Source: Cohnella sp. AR92 (GTDB taxonomy: Bacteria; Bacillota; Bacilli; Paenibacillales; Paenibacillaceae). From it: 64,000 bases of DNA. The position numbers and the translations under genes are program-made. Below are positions 35,047 to 43,810 of this stretch, piece after piece. The stretch lies in the NCBI RefSeq assembly GCF_003990975.1, contig NZ_RZJR01000008.1, forward strand, positions 292,929 through 356,928, written 5' to 3'. The stretch's first letter is position 1; every line of letters begins with the position of its first letter. The notes beneath the pieces are model-generated. The model ran no database searches, was not told where the DNA came from, and saw nothing but the letters and a program-made list of their open reading frames with translations.

Positions 35047-35825
35047 GCCGCTCTACCCCCTCTCCCGTTCGATGCGGCGGGCCTCCAGCGGATGACCAGC
35101 TTCTCCAGCAGAACGGCAAGCCCGTAGAAAGCGAGCGCCATCGCGACGATACAGACGATCGCGGCGAATACGCCGGTCGTGTCGTAACCCTTGGACTTCA
35201 GCACGATGTAGTGCCCGATGCCTTCGCTGGCGCCGAGCCATTCTGCCACGATAGCCGCCGTCACGCCGTAGGTGGCCGTCAGCTTCAGGCCCGTGAAGAA
35301 GGACGGCAGCGATGCGGGCAGCTCCAGCCGGCGAAGAATCTCCCAGCGGGATGCCCCGATCATCGAGAGGTATTCCCGAAGGTGAGGCGCCGCTTGGCCA
35401 AGCCCCGCGAGCATGGACCAGGCGACGGGGAAAAAGCACACGAGCGCGAGCAGAATGAGCTTAGGCAGGAGTCCGAATCCGAACCAGACGATAAGCAGCG
35501 GTCCCAACGCGATCGTCGGAATGTTCTGCGTGATGATGATAATGGGCGACAGCGCCGATCTCACTCCCGGAATCAGGTGGAACAGCAGCGCCGCCAGAAT
35601 GCCGATCGCCACGCCGAGCCCGATCCCCTTCAGGGCCAATCTCAGCGTGAACCAGAGCTGGTCCCACAGCCGCGCGGCGTTGTCCGCCATATACGAGGCA
35701 ATGGTCCAAGGAGACGGCAGCACGTACGCATCGATGCGGAACAGAGAGCAGCTCGCCTGCCAGACGAGCACCAGCGCGAGCAGCGTCCCTCCCGGAACGA
35801 GCGCCTTGCGAACGTTACCGGCCAT
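35043..35825 (-). CDS. thiX: ABC transporter permease, thiamine precursor (ThiX-like)
   Basis: The 260-residue membrane protein has about six hydrophobic helices and the EAA-type loop with LREYLSMIGASRWEILRRLELPASLP. It is of the SsuC/TauC/ThiX family. It overlaps the upstream MTH1187-type gene by 11 bases and the ATPase by four, so the transporter genes are tightly coupled. Confidence 0.88.
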   Translation of the reverse strand: MAGNVRKALVPGGTLLALVLVWQASCSLFRIDAYVLPSPWTIASYMADNAARLWDQLWFTLRLALKGIGLGVAIGILAALLFHLIPGVRSALSPIIIITQNIPTIALGPLLIVWFGFGLLPKLILLALVCFFPVAWSMLAGLGQAAPHLREYLSMIGASRWEILRRLELPASLPSFFTGLKLTATYGVTAAIVAEWLGASEGIGHYIVLKSKGYDTTGVFAAIVCIVAMALAFYGLAVLLEKLVIRWRPAASNGRGGRAA

Positions 35826-36120
35826 CGGGGTACTTCTGCAGAAGGCGGGCCATCGAGGCGTTGCCGCTTCCGTCTACCGACAACTTGATCTGGGACAGGA
35901 CGGACGGGCTGCCGAGCTCGAACATCTCCGCGTTCATTCGCTTGACGATGTCGAGCAGCGCGTCGAGATCGCCCTCCATCGTCGTCTCCAGCGGGCCGAC
36001 CCGGTAAGGGACGCCCGATTCCTTGATAATCTCGATCGCGCGATCCACATAAGGAATCACGTCGGTATCGCCTTGCTTCAGCTTAGGCAGAATTTGAATG
36101 CTTAGCAGCGCTTGAGCCAT
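35815..36120 (-). CDS. MTH1187 family thiamine-binding protein
   Basis: A 101-residue ferredoxin-like-fold protein of the UPF0045/MTH1187 family, related to YkoF, which binds thiamine or its hydroxymethylpyrimidine part. It begins MAQALLSIQILPKLKQGD and has the family core VGPLETTMEGDLDAL. GGGGGAGTG precedes the ATG. It sits between the binding protein and permease genes and may buffer or hand over the pyrimidine in the cytoplasm. Confidence 0.85.
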   Translation of the reverse strand: MAQALLSIQILPKLKQGDTDVIPYVDRAIEIIKESGVPYRVGPLETTMEGDLDALLDIVKRMNAEMFELGSPSVLSQIKLSVDGSGNASMARLLQKYPDGR

Positions 36121-36141
36121 AAGGACACTCCCCCTCTTCCA

Positions 36142-37182
36142 TTATTGCGGCAGAAAATCATTCGTGAACATCGCGTTGTAATCGAGGTCGGCGGTCAGCA
36201 GACCGTGCTCCTTCAGGAACTCGGAGTAGCCGGACCATACTTCCAGCTTCTGCTCGCCCCAGCGAGGAGCGTCGTCCTGGTACTTGTCCGCCAGCCATTC
36301 CTGGCTCGCCTTCACCAAGTCCGCGTTCAGGTCCGGCACCGCCTTCAGCAGGATGTCCGCGGATTCCGCCGGATGCTCGATCGCGTATTCATAGCCCTCG
36401 GAAGCCCCCTCGACGAAGGCGCGAACGAGATCCGGCTTGTCCGAGATCATCTTCTCGCTCGTCTCGAGAATCGGCGTGTAATAGTCGAGACGCTTGTCGA
36501 AGTCCGACAGGTAGACCATGTTCAGCTTGATGCCGCGCTGCTGCGCTTCGATTCCCGTCCACGCGTAGAAGATCCATTCGAAGTCGATGTCCTTCTTGAT
36601 CGCCGTGAAGAAGTCGGCCGTTCCCGCGTTGACGAACTTCACGTCCTTGGCGTCCGCTCCCTGAGTCTTCATCATGGAACCGATGACGGCTTCCTCCGCA
36701 GGGGAGCCCCAGCCTCCGTACGTATGCCCGGCGAAGTCCTTCGGCTCCTTGATTCCCTTCTCTTCCGGACTGGCGAAGCCCGACGTATTATGCTGGATGA
36801 TCGCCGCGAGAGAGACAAGAGGCATGTTCTGCTCGCGCGCCAGCGTCAGCCCTTCCTGGGCTCCTACGCCGAAGTCGGCCGCTCCGCTCGCCACCATCGC
36901 GTCCGCTCCGCTCTCCGGCGGCTGGACGATGTCGACCTTCAGCCCTCTTTTCTCCCAGAAGCCTTGGGCCGCCGCCACGTACAGCCCCGTGTGATTCGTA
37001 TTCGGCGTCCAGTCGAGCACGACCTTCACTTCCTGAAGCTTCTGCTTCCCTTCCGCCGACGCCGATGCCGCTCCCCCGTTCGAGTCGCCGCCGTTGTCGC
37101 CATTGCCGCAGCCCGCCAGAATAAACAGCGCCGTCAGCGACAGCAAGCCTGCTTTTCTCGCGTGAATGTACTTGATCTTCAT
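36142..37182 (-). CDS. thiY: ABC transporter substrate-binding lipoprotein, NMT1/THI5-like (ThiY-like)
   Basis: Binds the thiamine pyrimidine precursor (N-formyl-aminopyrimidine in studied ThiY) outside the cell. The 346-residue protein has a signal peptide ending in lipobox ILAGC, a Gly/Ser-rich linker, then the NMT1 domain with VVLDWTPNTNHTGLYVA and GFASPEEKGI. It is the first gene after a TPP riboswitch and terminator, so it and the whole operon should be off when thiamine pyrophosphate is abundant. Confidence 0.9.
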   Translation of the reverse strand: MKIKYIHARKAGLLSLTALFILAGCGNGDNGGDSNGGAASASAEGKQKLQEVKVVLDWTPNTNHTGLYVAAAQGFWEKRGLKVDIVQPPESGADAMVASGAADFGVGAQEGLTLAREQNMPLVSLAAIIQHNTSGFASPEEKGIKEPKDFAGHTYGGWGSPAEEAVIGSMMKTQGADAKDVKFVNAGTADFFTAIKKDIDFEWIFYAWTGIEAQQRGIKLNMVYLSDFDKRLDYYTPILETSEKMISDKPDLVRAFVEGASEGYEYAIEHPAESADILLKAVPDLNADLVKASQEWLADKYQDDAPRWGEQKLEVWSGYSEFLKEHGLLTADLDYNAMFTNDFLPQ

Positions 37183-37369
37183 GTTCTTCGTCCACTCCTG
37201 TCCCCTTTATCCGAGCAACCAACTTGTCCGGCGTCCGGGAGACTCCTCGGCGCCGGCCAGCCGCCTCTCGTCCCCGCAACCGCTCGGCCATCCGAACAGA
37301 CCCATGCAACCGTGCTTCTTCGTCCCTATTCTGCCGCTTCATCAGCCTGGTAACCCTGCCGGAAGCGAC

Positions 37370-37399
37370 AAAAAACGCCCCCCGGAAATCCGGAGGGCG
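37370..37399 (-). terminator. Riboswitch-linked intrinsic terminator
   Basis: On the minus strand CGCCCTCCGG/CCGGGGGGCG close an ATTT loop and are followed by TTTTTT. It lies between the TPP aptamer and the substrate-binding protein gene and is the likely expression platform. Confidence 0.85.
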
Positions 37400-37527
37400 C
37401 CCATGCATGCGAGGACGATACGGAGAACGCGCTCTGCCCGCTAAGGGCCGCGATTCTCTAATCACCTTCCGCGTCAAGCGCGGACAACTCGAAAGAATCG
37501 CTGATAGGAGATTCCTCTCGTAAAGGT

Positions 37528-37622
37528 GCAACTGCCTCCGCTGGAATTATCCAGATCAGGTCTGACGGTCGAAAGCGGATTAGCTTCCCTCTCAGCCAAG
37601 TTCCCTCAGCTCCCGCGTAAAT
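37528..37622 (-). ncRNA. TPP riboswitch (THI element)
   Basis: The minus strand has the conserved thi-box segments in order: GGCTGAGAGGGA, then GACCGT, then GACCTGATCTGGATAA followed by TTCCAGCGGAGG. These form the pyrimidine- and pyrophosphate-sensing helices of the TPP aptamer. It lies about 350 bases upstream of the transporter operon, with a terminator between, so binding of TPP should end transcription early. Confidence 0.93.
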
Positions 37623-37650
37623 GTTCGATATGTCGGTTGTCTCGTTGTTC

Positions 37651-37679
37651 ATCATACTTGTTTCTCGCCTATCGGTCAA
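37651..37679 (-). promoter_or_regulatory. Sigma-A promoter of the riboswitch-thi operon
   Basis: On the minus strand TTGACC (37674-37679) and TATGAT (37651-37656) are exactly 17 bases apart, about 30 bases upstream of the TPP aptamer. The -35 overlaps the stop codon of the preceding glycosyltransferase gene. Confidence 0.8.
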
Positions 37680-39214
37680 CCGTTTGCGTCGCGATCCGGC
37701 GATGCCGGCGGGGCTTCCCGGTCGCGGGAGTCTTCTAGTCTAGCAAGCGCATGGCGGACGTGCTTCCGCGCTTCCTCGAAATAAGGCTCGTCGCGGTAAT
37801 GCTCCTCGAAGATGTCCTCGAAGCCCGCGACATCCGTCCCCAGGCCTTCCTCCTCGCTCTGCTTAAGCCAGGGCAGCACCAGGTTCTGAACCAGAAGCAG
37901 CTTCTCCCGCGAGAGGGCCTCGGAGCCGAGACCGCGTCCGGCGAAGCTCCCCAGCACCTGCAGGTACCCGCGAATGAAGTAGTCGCCGAAGTTGTAACCC
38001 GCCGGTTCGTTATAGGCATGGGAGAACCGGTTGCCGCGAACGAGTCCGAAAAGGGGATTGCGCTCGAGCAGCCGATAGACCCAATGGACATGGTTAAAGC
38101 CGCTTCCGACGTGCCGGTCCAGCCCTTCCATGCCGAGGAGCGCCTCCCTATCGAGGATAAGGGAGGTGATAAAGCCCGCATTGAAGGAGGCCTCTCTCAG
38201 GAAATCGTCCATTCCCTCGCCCGCCTCCAGCCCTCCCTCTTCCCGCAGAATGTCCAGGAACAGCACCGAGCGGTTCCGCAGCTGGAGCACCGCGTGAAGC
38301 AGGGGCTGAACGGTCGTCGGCAGGAAAAAATCGTCGTCCCCGTGCAGCTTCAGGAACTTGCCCCGGGCGAACGGGATCAGTTCGAGAAAATTGCGCTCCG
38401 CACCCAGATTGGCCGCATTGCGGCGCACGCGCAGCCGGGGATGCTGCTCGACGAAGCCGGCCAGCACGCGCGGCGTCTCGTCCGTCGAAGCGTTGTCGGA
38501 GACGCAAACCTCGATGAGCCCGTTCTCGCCGATCTGCGGGAGCAGCGTCTCCAGGCACTTTTGAAGATCGGACGCCCGATTGTAAGTCGGAATCCCGATC
38601 GTCAGAAGCGGGCGCTCCCGCCTGGCCCGGAGCAGCTCCCGCAGCTGCTCTTCGTCCCGAATCCGCACCCAATCCCCGGCATCCGGATCGAACGCCTTCA
38701 CCACCTTGGCGGGAGAACCGATCGCCACGCAGTAATCCGGAACGTCCCGGGTGACGATGCTGTTCGCTCCGATGACGCAGCCCTTGCCGATCTTGATCGA
38801 GCCGGCGATCACGACGTTGGAGCCGACCCAGGTTCCTTCTCCGACGACGACGCTGCCGTCGGTTCTCGTGATGCCCTGATGGATGACGGGCAAGCCGACA
38901 TAGCGGTATTGATGATCCGTATCGGCGATATAGACGTTCGGGCCGAAGGCCGAATGAGGCTCCAGAACGATCGAGTTGGCGGCCGAGAGCCGCAGGCCGA
39001 AGTGGGTATGGACGCCGTCTCCGATGACGATCTTCGGCCGCTCGCCCGTTACCGGCGTGCAGACGTTCAGCCAATAGCCGTACCGGAGCACGACGCCGCT
39101 GCCGATCGAGATCTCCTCCGCGCCCATGACCTGCCCCGGCTGCTCGATCTGGTTATAGCGGCCGAACGAGAAGAAAGGAAGGTCCTCCGGACGGCTGCCT
39201 GCCGATTGGTTCAT
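37676..39214 (-). CDS. Fusion of hexapeptide-repeat acyltransferase and GT2 glycosyltransferase
   Basis: The 512-residue protein joins two enzymes. Residues about 20-190 are a left-handed beta-helix acyltransferase of the LbetaH type (IGDGVHTHFGLRLSA, GTWVGSNVVIAGSIKIGKGC, GSPAKVVKAF). Residues about 215-500 are a family 2 glycosyltransferase (LLTIGIPTYNRASDLQKCLETL, VSDNASTDET, and the metal site HGDDDF). The frame runs far upstream into another gene; the ATG at 39214 is chosen for AAGGAGGTG seven bases before it. It is the last gene of the glycosylation island and probably adds and acylates a sugar. Confidence 0.88.
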   Translation of the reverse strand: MNQSAGSRPEDLPFFSFGRYNQIEQPGQVMGAEEISIGSGVVLRYGYWLNVCTPVTGERPKIVIGDGVHTHFGLRLSAANSIVLEPHSAFGPNVYIADTDHQYRYVGLPVIHQGITRTDGSVVVGEGTWVGSNVVIAGSIKIGKGCVIGANSIVTRDVPDYCVAIGSPAKVVKAFDPDAGDWVRIRDEEQLRELLRARRERPLLTIGIPTYNRASDLQKCLETLLPQIGENGLIEVCVSDNASTDETPRVLAGFVEQHPRLRVRRNAANLGAERNFLELIPFARGKFLKLHGDDDFFLPTTVQPLLHAVLQLRNRSVLFLDILREEGGLEAGEGMDDFLREASFNAGFITSLILDREALLGMEGLDRHVGSGFNHVHWVYRLLERNPLFGLVRGNRFSHAYNEPAGYNFGDYFIRGYLQVLGSFAGRGLGSEALSREKLLLVQNLVLPWLKQSEEEGLGTDVAGFEDIFEEHYRDEPYFEEARKHVRHALARLEDSRDREAPPASPDRDANG

Positions 39215-39228
39215 GCTGCTGCACCTCC

Positions 39229-39990
39229 TTACAGCCGAGCATAAGAAATCCAAGGATCGAAGGGGAACCGGCGAAGCTCGGTCTCGCGGATCGGAAGCAT
39301 CTCCAGCATCGCCTGCGTCTCGCCCGGGAACGCTTCGCAGTTCAGCTCGTCGAAGCAGACGACGGCTCCCTTCGGCATCCGGGGCAGGAACAGCTCCAGC
39401 GCCTTCTTCGTCGGCTCGTAGAGATCGAAGTCGAGGTAGAGCATCGCGACGAGCAGGTGCGGATGCTTGCGCAGGTACGCCTCTCCCGTTCTCAGGAAGT
39501 CGCCCGGAACCAGCTCCAGGTTCGGAATATGGGCCAGGTCCCGCTCGGCGTCGTACTTGCGGGCGGATTCCCTCAGCGAATCGAGCGTGTCCCCCCGCAT
39601 GTCTCCGGGGGAGAATTCCTTCTCCGGCTCGTCGTCCTCCTCGGACAAGGAAGGGAAGCCTGCGAACGTGTCGAAGCCGATGATCTTGCGGGAATGGTTG
39701 GACGGCTCGAAAATATTGGCGAACTGGGCCCAAGCGAACAGCCCCGCCCCGTTGAAGACGCCGCATTCGATGATGCTGCCGTTCACCGCTTGAAGCTCGC
39801 GGTAGATCTCGTACCGCGCCAGAAACCTTGCGATGCTTCGCTTCGTGGCGAAACGCGGGAACGCCTCCAGCTTGTTGACCAGAGACGTCTCGGAGGAACG
39901 GAAGGCCGCTTCGGCCATCCGGCGGACCTTCCGGTCCCGGCCGGATTGATGGCGGGCGATCGCTGCCCACGAAGAGGGCTCCTTGCGCAT
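39229..39990 (-). CDS. TylF/MycF-family O-methyltransferase
   Basis: A SAM- and metal-dependent sugar O-methyltransferase of the macrocin O-methyltransferase family. The 253-residue protein has SIIECGVFNGAGLFAWA (SAM loop), IIGFDTFAGFP, and the metal-binding block LYLDFDLYEPTKKAL with a following FDEL. Relatives methylate deoxy sugars of antibiotics or surface glycans. It lies between the CDP-glucose dehydratase gene and the fusion glycosyltransferase, so a methylated deoxy sugar is a likely product. Confidence 0.87.
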   Translation of the reverse strand: MRKEPSSWAAIARHQSGRDRKVRRMAEAAFRSSETSLVNKLEAFPRFATKRSIARFLARYEIYRELQAVNGSIIECGVFNGAGLFAWAQFANIFEPSNHSRKIIGFDTFAGFPSLSEEDDEPEKEFSPGDMRGDTLDSLRESARKYDAERDLAHIPNLELVPGDFLRTGEAYLRKHPHLLVAMLYLDFDLYEPTKKALELFLPRMPKGAVVCFDELNCEAFPGETQAMLEMLPIRETELRRFPFDPWISYARL

Positions 39991-39993
39991 GGC

Positions 39994-41418
39994 TTACACG
40001 CTCCTTCCAGGTGTCTCGGCAGGCGCCGAAGCGTATTTGGCGAGCTGCCCCAGCGAGAAGCTCAGCAGCTCCTCCTCGTTCGCCCACGCCCGGTACCAGT
40101 CGGCCGTCTTGCGCACGGCTTCGAGGGCCGTCCAGCGGGGGCGCCAGTCTAATCTCGCTTCCGCTTTGGAGCTGTCGAGGCGCAGCGAGAGCGCCTCTAG
40201 GGCTCTTTCTCCGCCTTCCGCAGGCGCGGTCCGTCGAGGAGGGGCCTGCGGCGAGGATGGCGTTGGCGGTTGCGGCGATGGGGAATGCGGCGATGACGGT
40301 TGCGCGGAGGAAGGCGGCAACGGATGCGGCGAGGATGTCGGTTGCGGCGTTGGCGGTTGCGATGATAACGTTGACGGTTGCGTTGATGACGCTGGCGGTT
40401 GCCCGGATGACGATGGCGATTGAGCGGATGACGGTTGCAATGGCGATTGAGCGGAGGATGGTGCCGGCGCAGGCTCCGCGAGAGCCTCCGCCTCAGCCGC
40501 TGCAGCCGCCTCGCCCCGCAGCGCCGCCGTCAGCGCGGCGGCAAGCCAGCCCGCCGTCCGGCAATCCGCCGCCGACGGGCCGAAGTTCCAGGGCCCGGCG
40601 AACGCGTCGCCGCCGGCCCAGAGCGCTTCCGCCAGCCGGAGGTAGCCGGCCAGCGGCTCCAGCACGTGCTGCCACGGGCGAATCGCCCCGGGCAGCCGCA
40701 GCTGCGGTTCGCGCCCCGCCCGCCAGGCGCGAACCGCATCCGGCGCGAGCCTGCCTTCGGCGAAGTCCCCGCCGCCGATGACGTTGCCCGCGCGCGCCGT
40801 GGCGACGGAGGCCGGATGCCCGCGGCCCGGCCCGAAGAACGAGCGGCGGTACGCCGCCGTCACCAGCTCCGCGCACGCCTTGCTGGCGGAGTACGGGTCG
40901 GCGCCGCCGAGCGGGTCTTCTTCGGTCAGGCCTCTCGGCGCTTCCGGATTGTCGTAGCATTTGTCCGAGGTGACGACGACGACGGCGCGGACGGAATCGG
41001 TTCGCAGCACGGCGTCCAGCAGGCGGGCCGTTCCGATCGCGTTCACCTCGAACGTCTCCGCCGGGCTGCGGTAGCCGGCGAGCACGAGCGGCTGAGCCGC
41101 CAGATGAAGCACGATATCGGGAGAGAACGCCGCCATCGCGGCGGACAGCCTCGTCCCGTTCCGGATGTCTCCCGTCGCCGACGGAACCAAACGGTCGATC
41201 CCTGCCAGCTCATAGAGGGAAGGAGCCGGCAGCTTCCCCGCGCTGTAGCCGAACAGCTCCGCCCCCATGCTGCTCAGCCACAGGCTGAGCCAGGAGCCTT
41301 TGAACCCGGTATGCCCCGTGACGAGTACCCTCTTGCCCTTCCAGAAGGCCCGATCCGGCAAGCCTCCCTCTCCCGCTTCCGCTCTGCCGGCTGCGGCTTG
41401 GCGGGTTCCCTCCCGCAC
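39994..41418 (-). CDS. rfbG: CDP-glucose 4,6-dehydratase with low-complexity insert
   Basis: RfbG converts CDP-glucose to CDP-4-keto-6-deoxyglucose, the entry to CDP-linked deoxy sugars. The 474-residue protein has the NAD motif GHTGFKGSW, the catalytic YSASK, and the family block PWQHVLEPLAGYLRLAEAL. Residues about 300-395 hold a Pro/Ser/Gln/Ala-rich stretch absent from ordinary RfbG (about 360 residues); the DNA there is a degenerate repeat of GGCGATGG-like units. The start is GTG four bases after the upstream stop. No rfbF (cytidylyltransferase) is in this window. Confidence 0.88.
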   Translation of the reverse strand: MREGTRQAAAGRAEAGEGGLPDRAFWKGKRVLVTGHTGFKGSWLSLWLSSMGAELFGYSAGKLPAPSLYELAGIDRLVPSATGDIRNGTRLSAAMAAFSPDIVLHLAAQPLVLAGYRSPAETFEVNAIGTARLLDAVLRTDSVRAVVVVTSDKCYDNPEAPRGLTEEDPLGGADPYSASKACAELVTAAYRRSFFGPGRGHPASVATARAGNVIGGGDFAEGRLAPDAVRAWRAGREPQLRLPGAIRPWQHVLEPLAGYLRLAEALWAGGDAFAGPWNFGPSAADCRTAGWLAAALTAALRGEAAAAAEAEALAEPAPAPSSAQSPLQPSSAQSPSSSGQPPASSTQPSTLSSQPPTPQPTSSPHPLPPSSAQPSSPHSPSPQPPTPSSPQAPPRRTAPAEGGERALEALSLRLDSSKAEARLDWRPRWTALEAVRKTADWYRAWANEEELLSFSLGQLAKYASAPAETPGRSV

Positions 41419-41422
41419 CGCT

Positions 41423-43810
41423 TCAGCCCTTCTTGCGGCAGACCGCTACCGCATAGGTCGGCCTTGCGTTCTTGATACGCCCGAGCGAGGCCGGGGCGAA
41501 GTACTTGGCTTGCTCGGGGGGATAGCCCGGGAGATCGGACGGGCTTGCGCCGAGAGCTTCAGCGATGTCCGGCCAATCCGGAGCGACGTAGCGGTTCTGC
41601 CCGACGAACGTCTGTCCATAGATGCGCTCGATATCGTAGAGCGCCGACAGCTCGCCGACGAACTCTCCCAGGGAGTACTCGAAGCAATGGTAAGGATTGC
41701 TCATCGACTGCCCGAACTGGCGATTCGGGTTCGTCACCTCGCGGTTGGGAGTCGAGATAATCAGCCTTCCTCCGGGCTTCAGCACCCGGGCGGCTTCCTT
41801 CAGCCATTCGGAGCCGTCGGGAACATGCTCGATCGTCTCGAACGAGACGACGAGATCGAATACGCCGTTACGGAAAGGCAGAGCCAGAACGTTGCCTTCC
41901 TGGAAAACAACCCCAGTGCCCGAATAATCCCGATTGGCCAGTTGGATCGAAACGGGATCGATGTCGATCCCGGCAACCTCCAGCGCGCCCGCATCCTTCA
42001 GCATCCTCGTTCCGTAGCCCGCTCCGCAGGCGGCGTCCAGCACGAGCATGCCTTGGCAGTAGTTCTGAGCCAGCTTGTATCGGAACAGATGCTCCGCGTA
42101 AACATCGGGATGGCTGCCGAGCACGGCGTCATTCAGAATGAGACGCTCCCCCGTGAAGACGACGTCGTGCTGGGAGGCCGGAAGATTCCCGGAGATCGCG
42201 GCGGGAGGAACCGAGCTGGCTGAAGAGGGGGAAGCCGCAGGTTCCCGAGAAGGGGCAGGGGCCGGTGTAGACGCGGCAGGTCCCGGAACTTGCGGTACGT
42301 GTGCTTTCGATGCTTGTGCTTGCAGTGCTTGTGCTTGCAGTGCTTGTGCTTGCGGTGCTTGTGCTTGCGGTGCTTGTGCTTTCGATTCCTGCGCTTGAAG
42401 CAACGCCGTCTCCTTCCCGGAAGGCTTCGCCGCCGGGGCTTCCCGAACGAGCGGGATCGTCTTCGTCGCCGCTCCGCGAACCGCGCGAACCAAGTAGTAG
42501 AGCACCGAGAAGTCGTCTCTCCTCCCCCGGCCCATCAGCTTAAGAAGCGCTTCTACCGCATCCGGATCGATGACGTCCGCCGTTTTGGCGATGGCGACTC
42601 CCTCGTAGCCCGCTTCCTCGAACCGCCTTCTCGTCTCGGCTTCGGACAGCATGGTGTAAGGAATCAGCCGATTCTGCGGAGCCAGATACGCTTTGACGTG
42701 ATTGAAGTGCAGCCGGTTCGGCACGGTCGCGAGAAGCGCGCCTCCCTCCTTCAAGAGTCCTGCCGCGGTGCCGAGGGCTTCCGGCGATACGACGGTGGGG
42801 AAAATGTCATGAAGCAGAACGACATCATAGCCGTACTCCCCGTCCTCGCTCTCCCATTCCGACGGATCGGGGATCGACCATACCTTCTCCGCCAGCAGCG
42901 AGGCCGCTTCCGCCGCGGGCGCATGAGCCTCGAAGCCGAACAGCCGGGCATCCGGATAACGGTTCTTTAGCTCCAGAAGCGTTCCTCCGCAGCCGCAGCC
43001 GATCTCCAGCACCTTCAGCCCCTTTTTCCCCTTGAGATAGGGTTCCAGGGCATCCAGCGCGTCCGTCCGAATGTTCATGGCGAACGCCGGATGGAAGCCC
43101 CACTTCTTCTCGAACCGGACGGAATTCTCCCTCAGCAGCCTGCGCAGAAGCTCCTCGTCATGGCGAAAAGAAGCGCTGCCCTCGTGATGAATGAAGGTGT
43201 CCGAGCAGAGAAGCAGACGATAGCCCGCCCGGCGCGCCCGCCAGCTCCAATCGTCGTCCTCGAAGTTGCCGATGCCGAAGCTCTCGTCGAGCTCCCCGAC
43301 CTCCTCCCAGACCTTCCTCTTGATCAGCAGGCAGAAGCCGATCAGCTTGAGCCTCATCTTCCATGCGCTCGGCGTCGAGACGTTATAGGCTTCGGCGAAC
43401 CTCTCCAGCTCTTCGGGAGTTTTGTATTTGGTCGGAATAGACTGTCCGTATCCCGCAAGATTCGCTACCGGCCCGACCGCCGCGATATCGTCCGCGCTCT
43501 CCAGCGCGATCGTCAGCTGCTCCAGCCAACGGGGAGTTACGGCGGTGTCGTTGTTGAGCAGCAGCAGCCGGTCTCCTGTCGCAGCCCTGGCGCCTTTGTT
43601 GACTCCCTTGGCGAAGCCTTCATTCTTCTCATTCTCAATCAGCTTCACGTCCGGCTGCTCCCTGAGCCAGTCCGCCGTTCCGTCGGTGGAACCGTTATCG
43701 ACGAAGATCAGCTCATAGCTGCCTTCCTGCGTATGCTTGCGGATGCTGGCGAGGCACCGGCGAGTCTCTTCGATCTGGTTGAACGTGACGATAACGATGC
43801 TAGTTCTCAT
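41423..43810 (-). CDS. Three-domain protein: GT2 glycosyltransferase plus two methyltransferase domains
   Basis: The 795-residue protein holds a GT2 domain (1 to about 250; MRTSIVIVTFNQIEETRRCL, VDNGSTDGT, and the NNDTAV metal site), a first SAM methyltransferase (about 265-440; KVLEIGCGCGG), a linker with repeated QAQAP/QAQAL units, and a second methyltransferase (about 560-790; VLDAACGAGYGTRML, VVSFETIEHV). Such chains are found in surface or spore glycan clusters. The ATG overlaps the stop of the upstream glycosyltransferase gene (ATGA), so the two are translationally coupled. Confidence 0.88.
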   Translation of the reverse strand: MRTSIVIVTFNQIEETRRCLASIRKHTQEGSYELIFVDNGSTDGTADWLREQPDVKLIENEKNEGFAKGVNKGARAATGDRLLLLNNDTAVTPRWLEQLTIALESADDIAAVGPVANLAGYGQSIPTKYKTPEELERFAEAYNVSTPSAWKMRLKLIGFCLLIKRKVWEEVGELDESFGIGNFEDDDWSWRARRAGYRLLLCSDTFIHHEGSASFRHDEELLRRLLRENSVRFEKKWGFHPAFAMNIRTDALDALEPYLKGKKGLKVLEIGCGCGGTLLELKNRYPDARLFGFEAHAPAAEAASLLAEKVWSIPDPSEWESEDGEYGYDVVLLHDIFPTVVSPEALGTAAGLLKEGGALLATVPNRLHFNHVKAYLAPQNRLIPYTMLSEAETRRRFEEAGYEGVAIAKTADVIDPDAVEALLKLMGRGRRDDFSVLYYLVRAVRGAATKTIPLVREAPAAKPSGKETALLQAQESKAQAPQAQAPQAQALQAQALQAQASKAHVPQVPGPAASTPAPAPSREPAASPSSASSVPPAAISGNLPASQHDVVFTGERLILNDAVLGSHPDVYAEHLFRYKLAQNYCQGMLVLDAACGAGYGTRMLKDAGALEVAGIDIDPVSIQLANRDYSGTGVVFQEGNVLALPFRNGVFDLVVSFETIEHVPDGSEWLKEAARVLKPGGRLIISTPNREVTNPNRQFGQSMSNPYHCFEYSLGEFVGELSALYDIERIYGQTFVGQNRYVAPDWPDIAEALGASPSDLPGYPPEQAKYFAPASLGRIKNARPTYAVAVCRKKG

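Noticed and set aside
39215-40087. Reading the acyltransferase-GT2 frame as an 803-residue protein reaching into the TylF gene
   Set aside because: The upstream part is Arg/Gly-rich shadow translation of the TylF gene; a strong ribosome site and ATG define the start at 39214.
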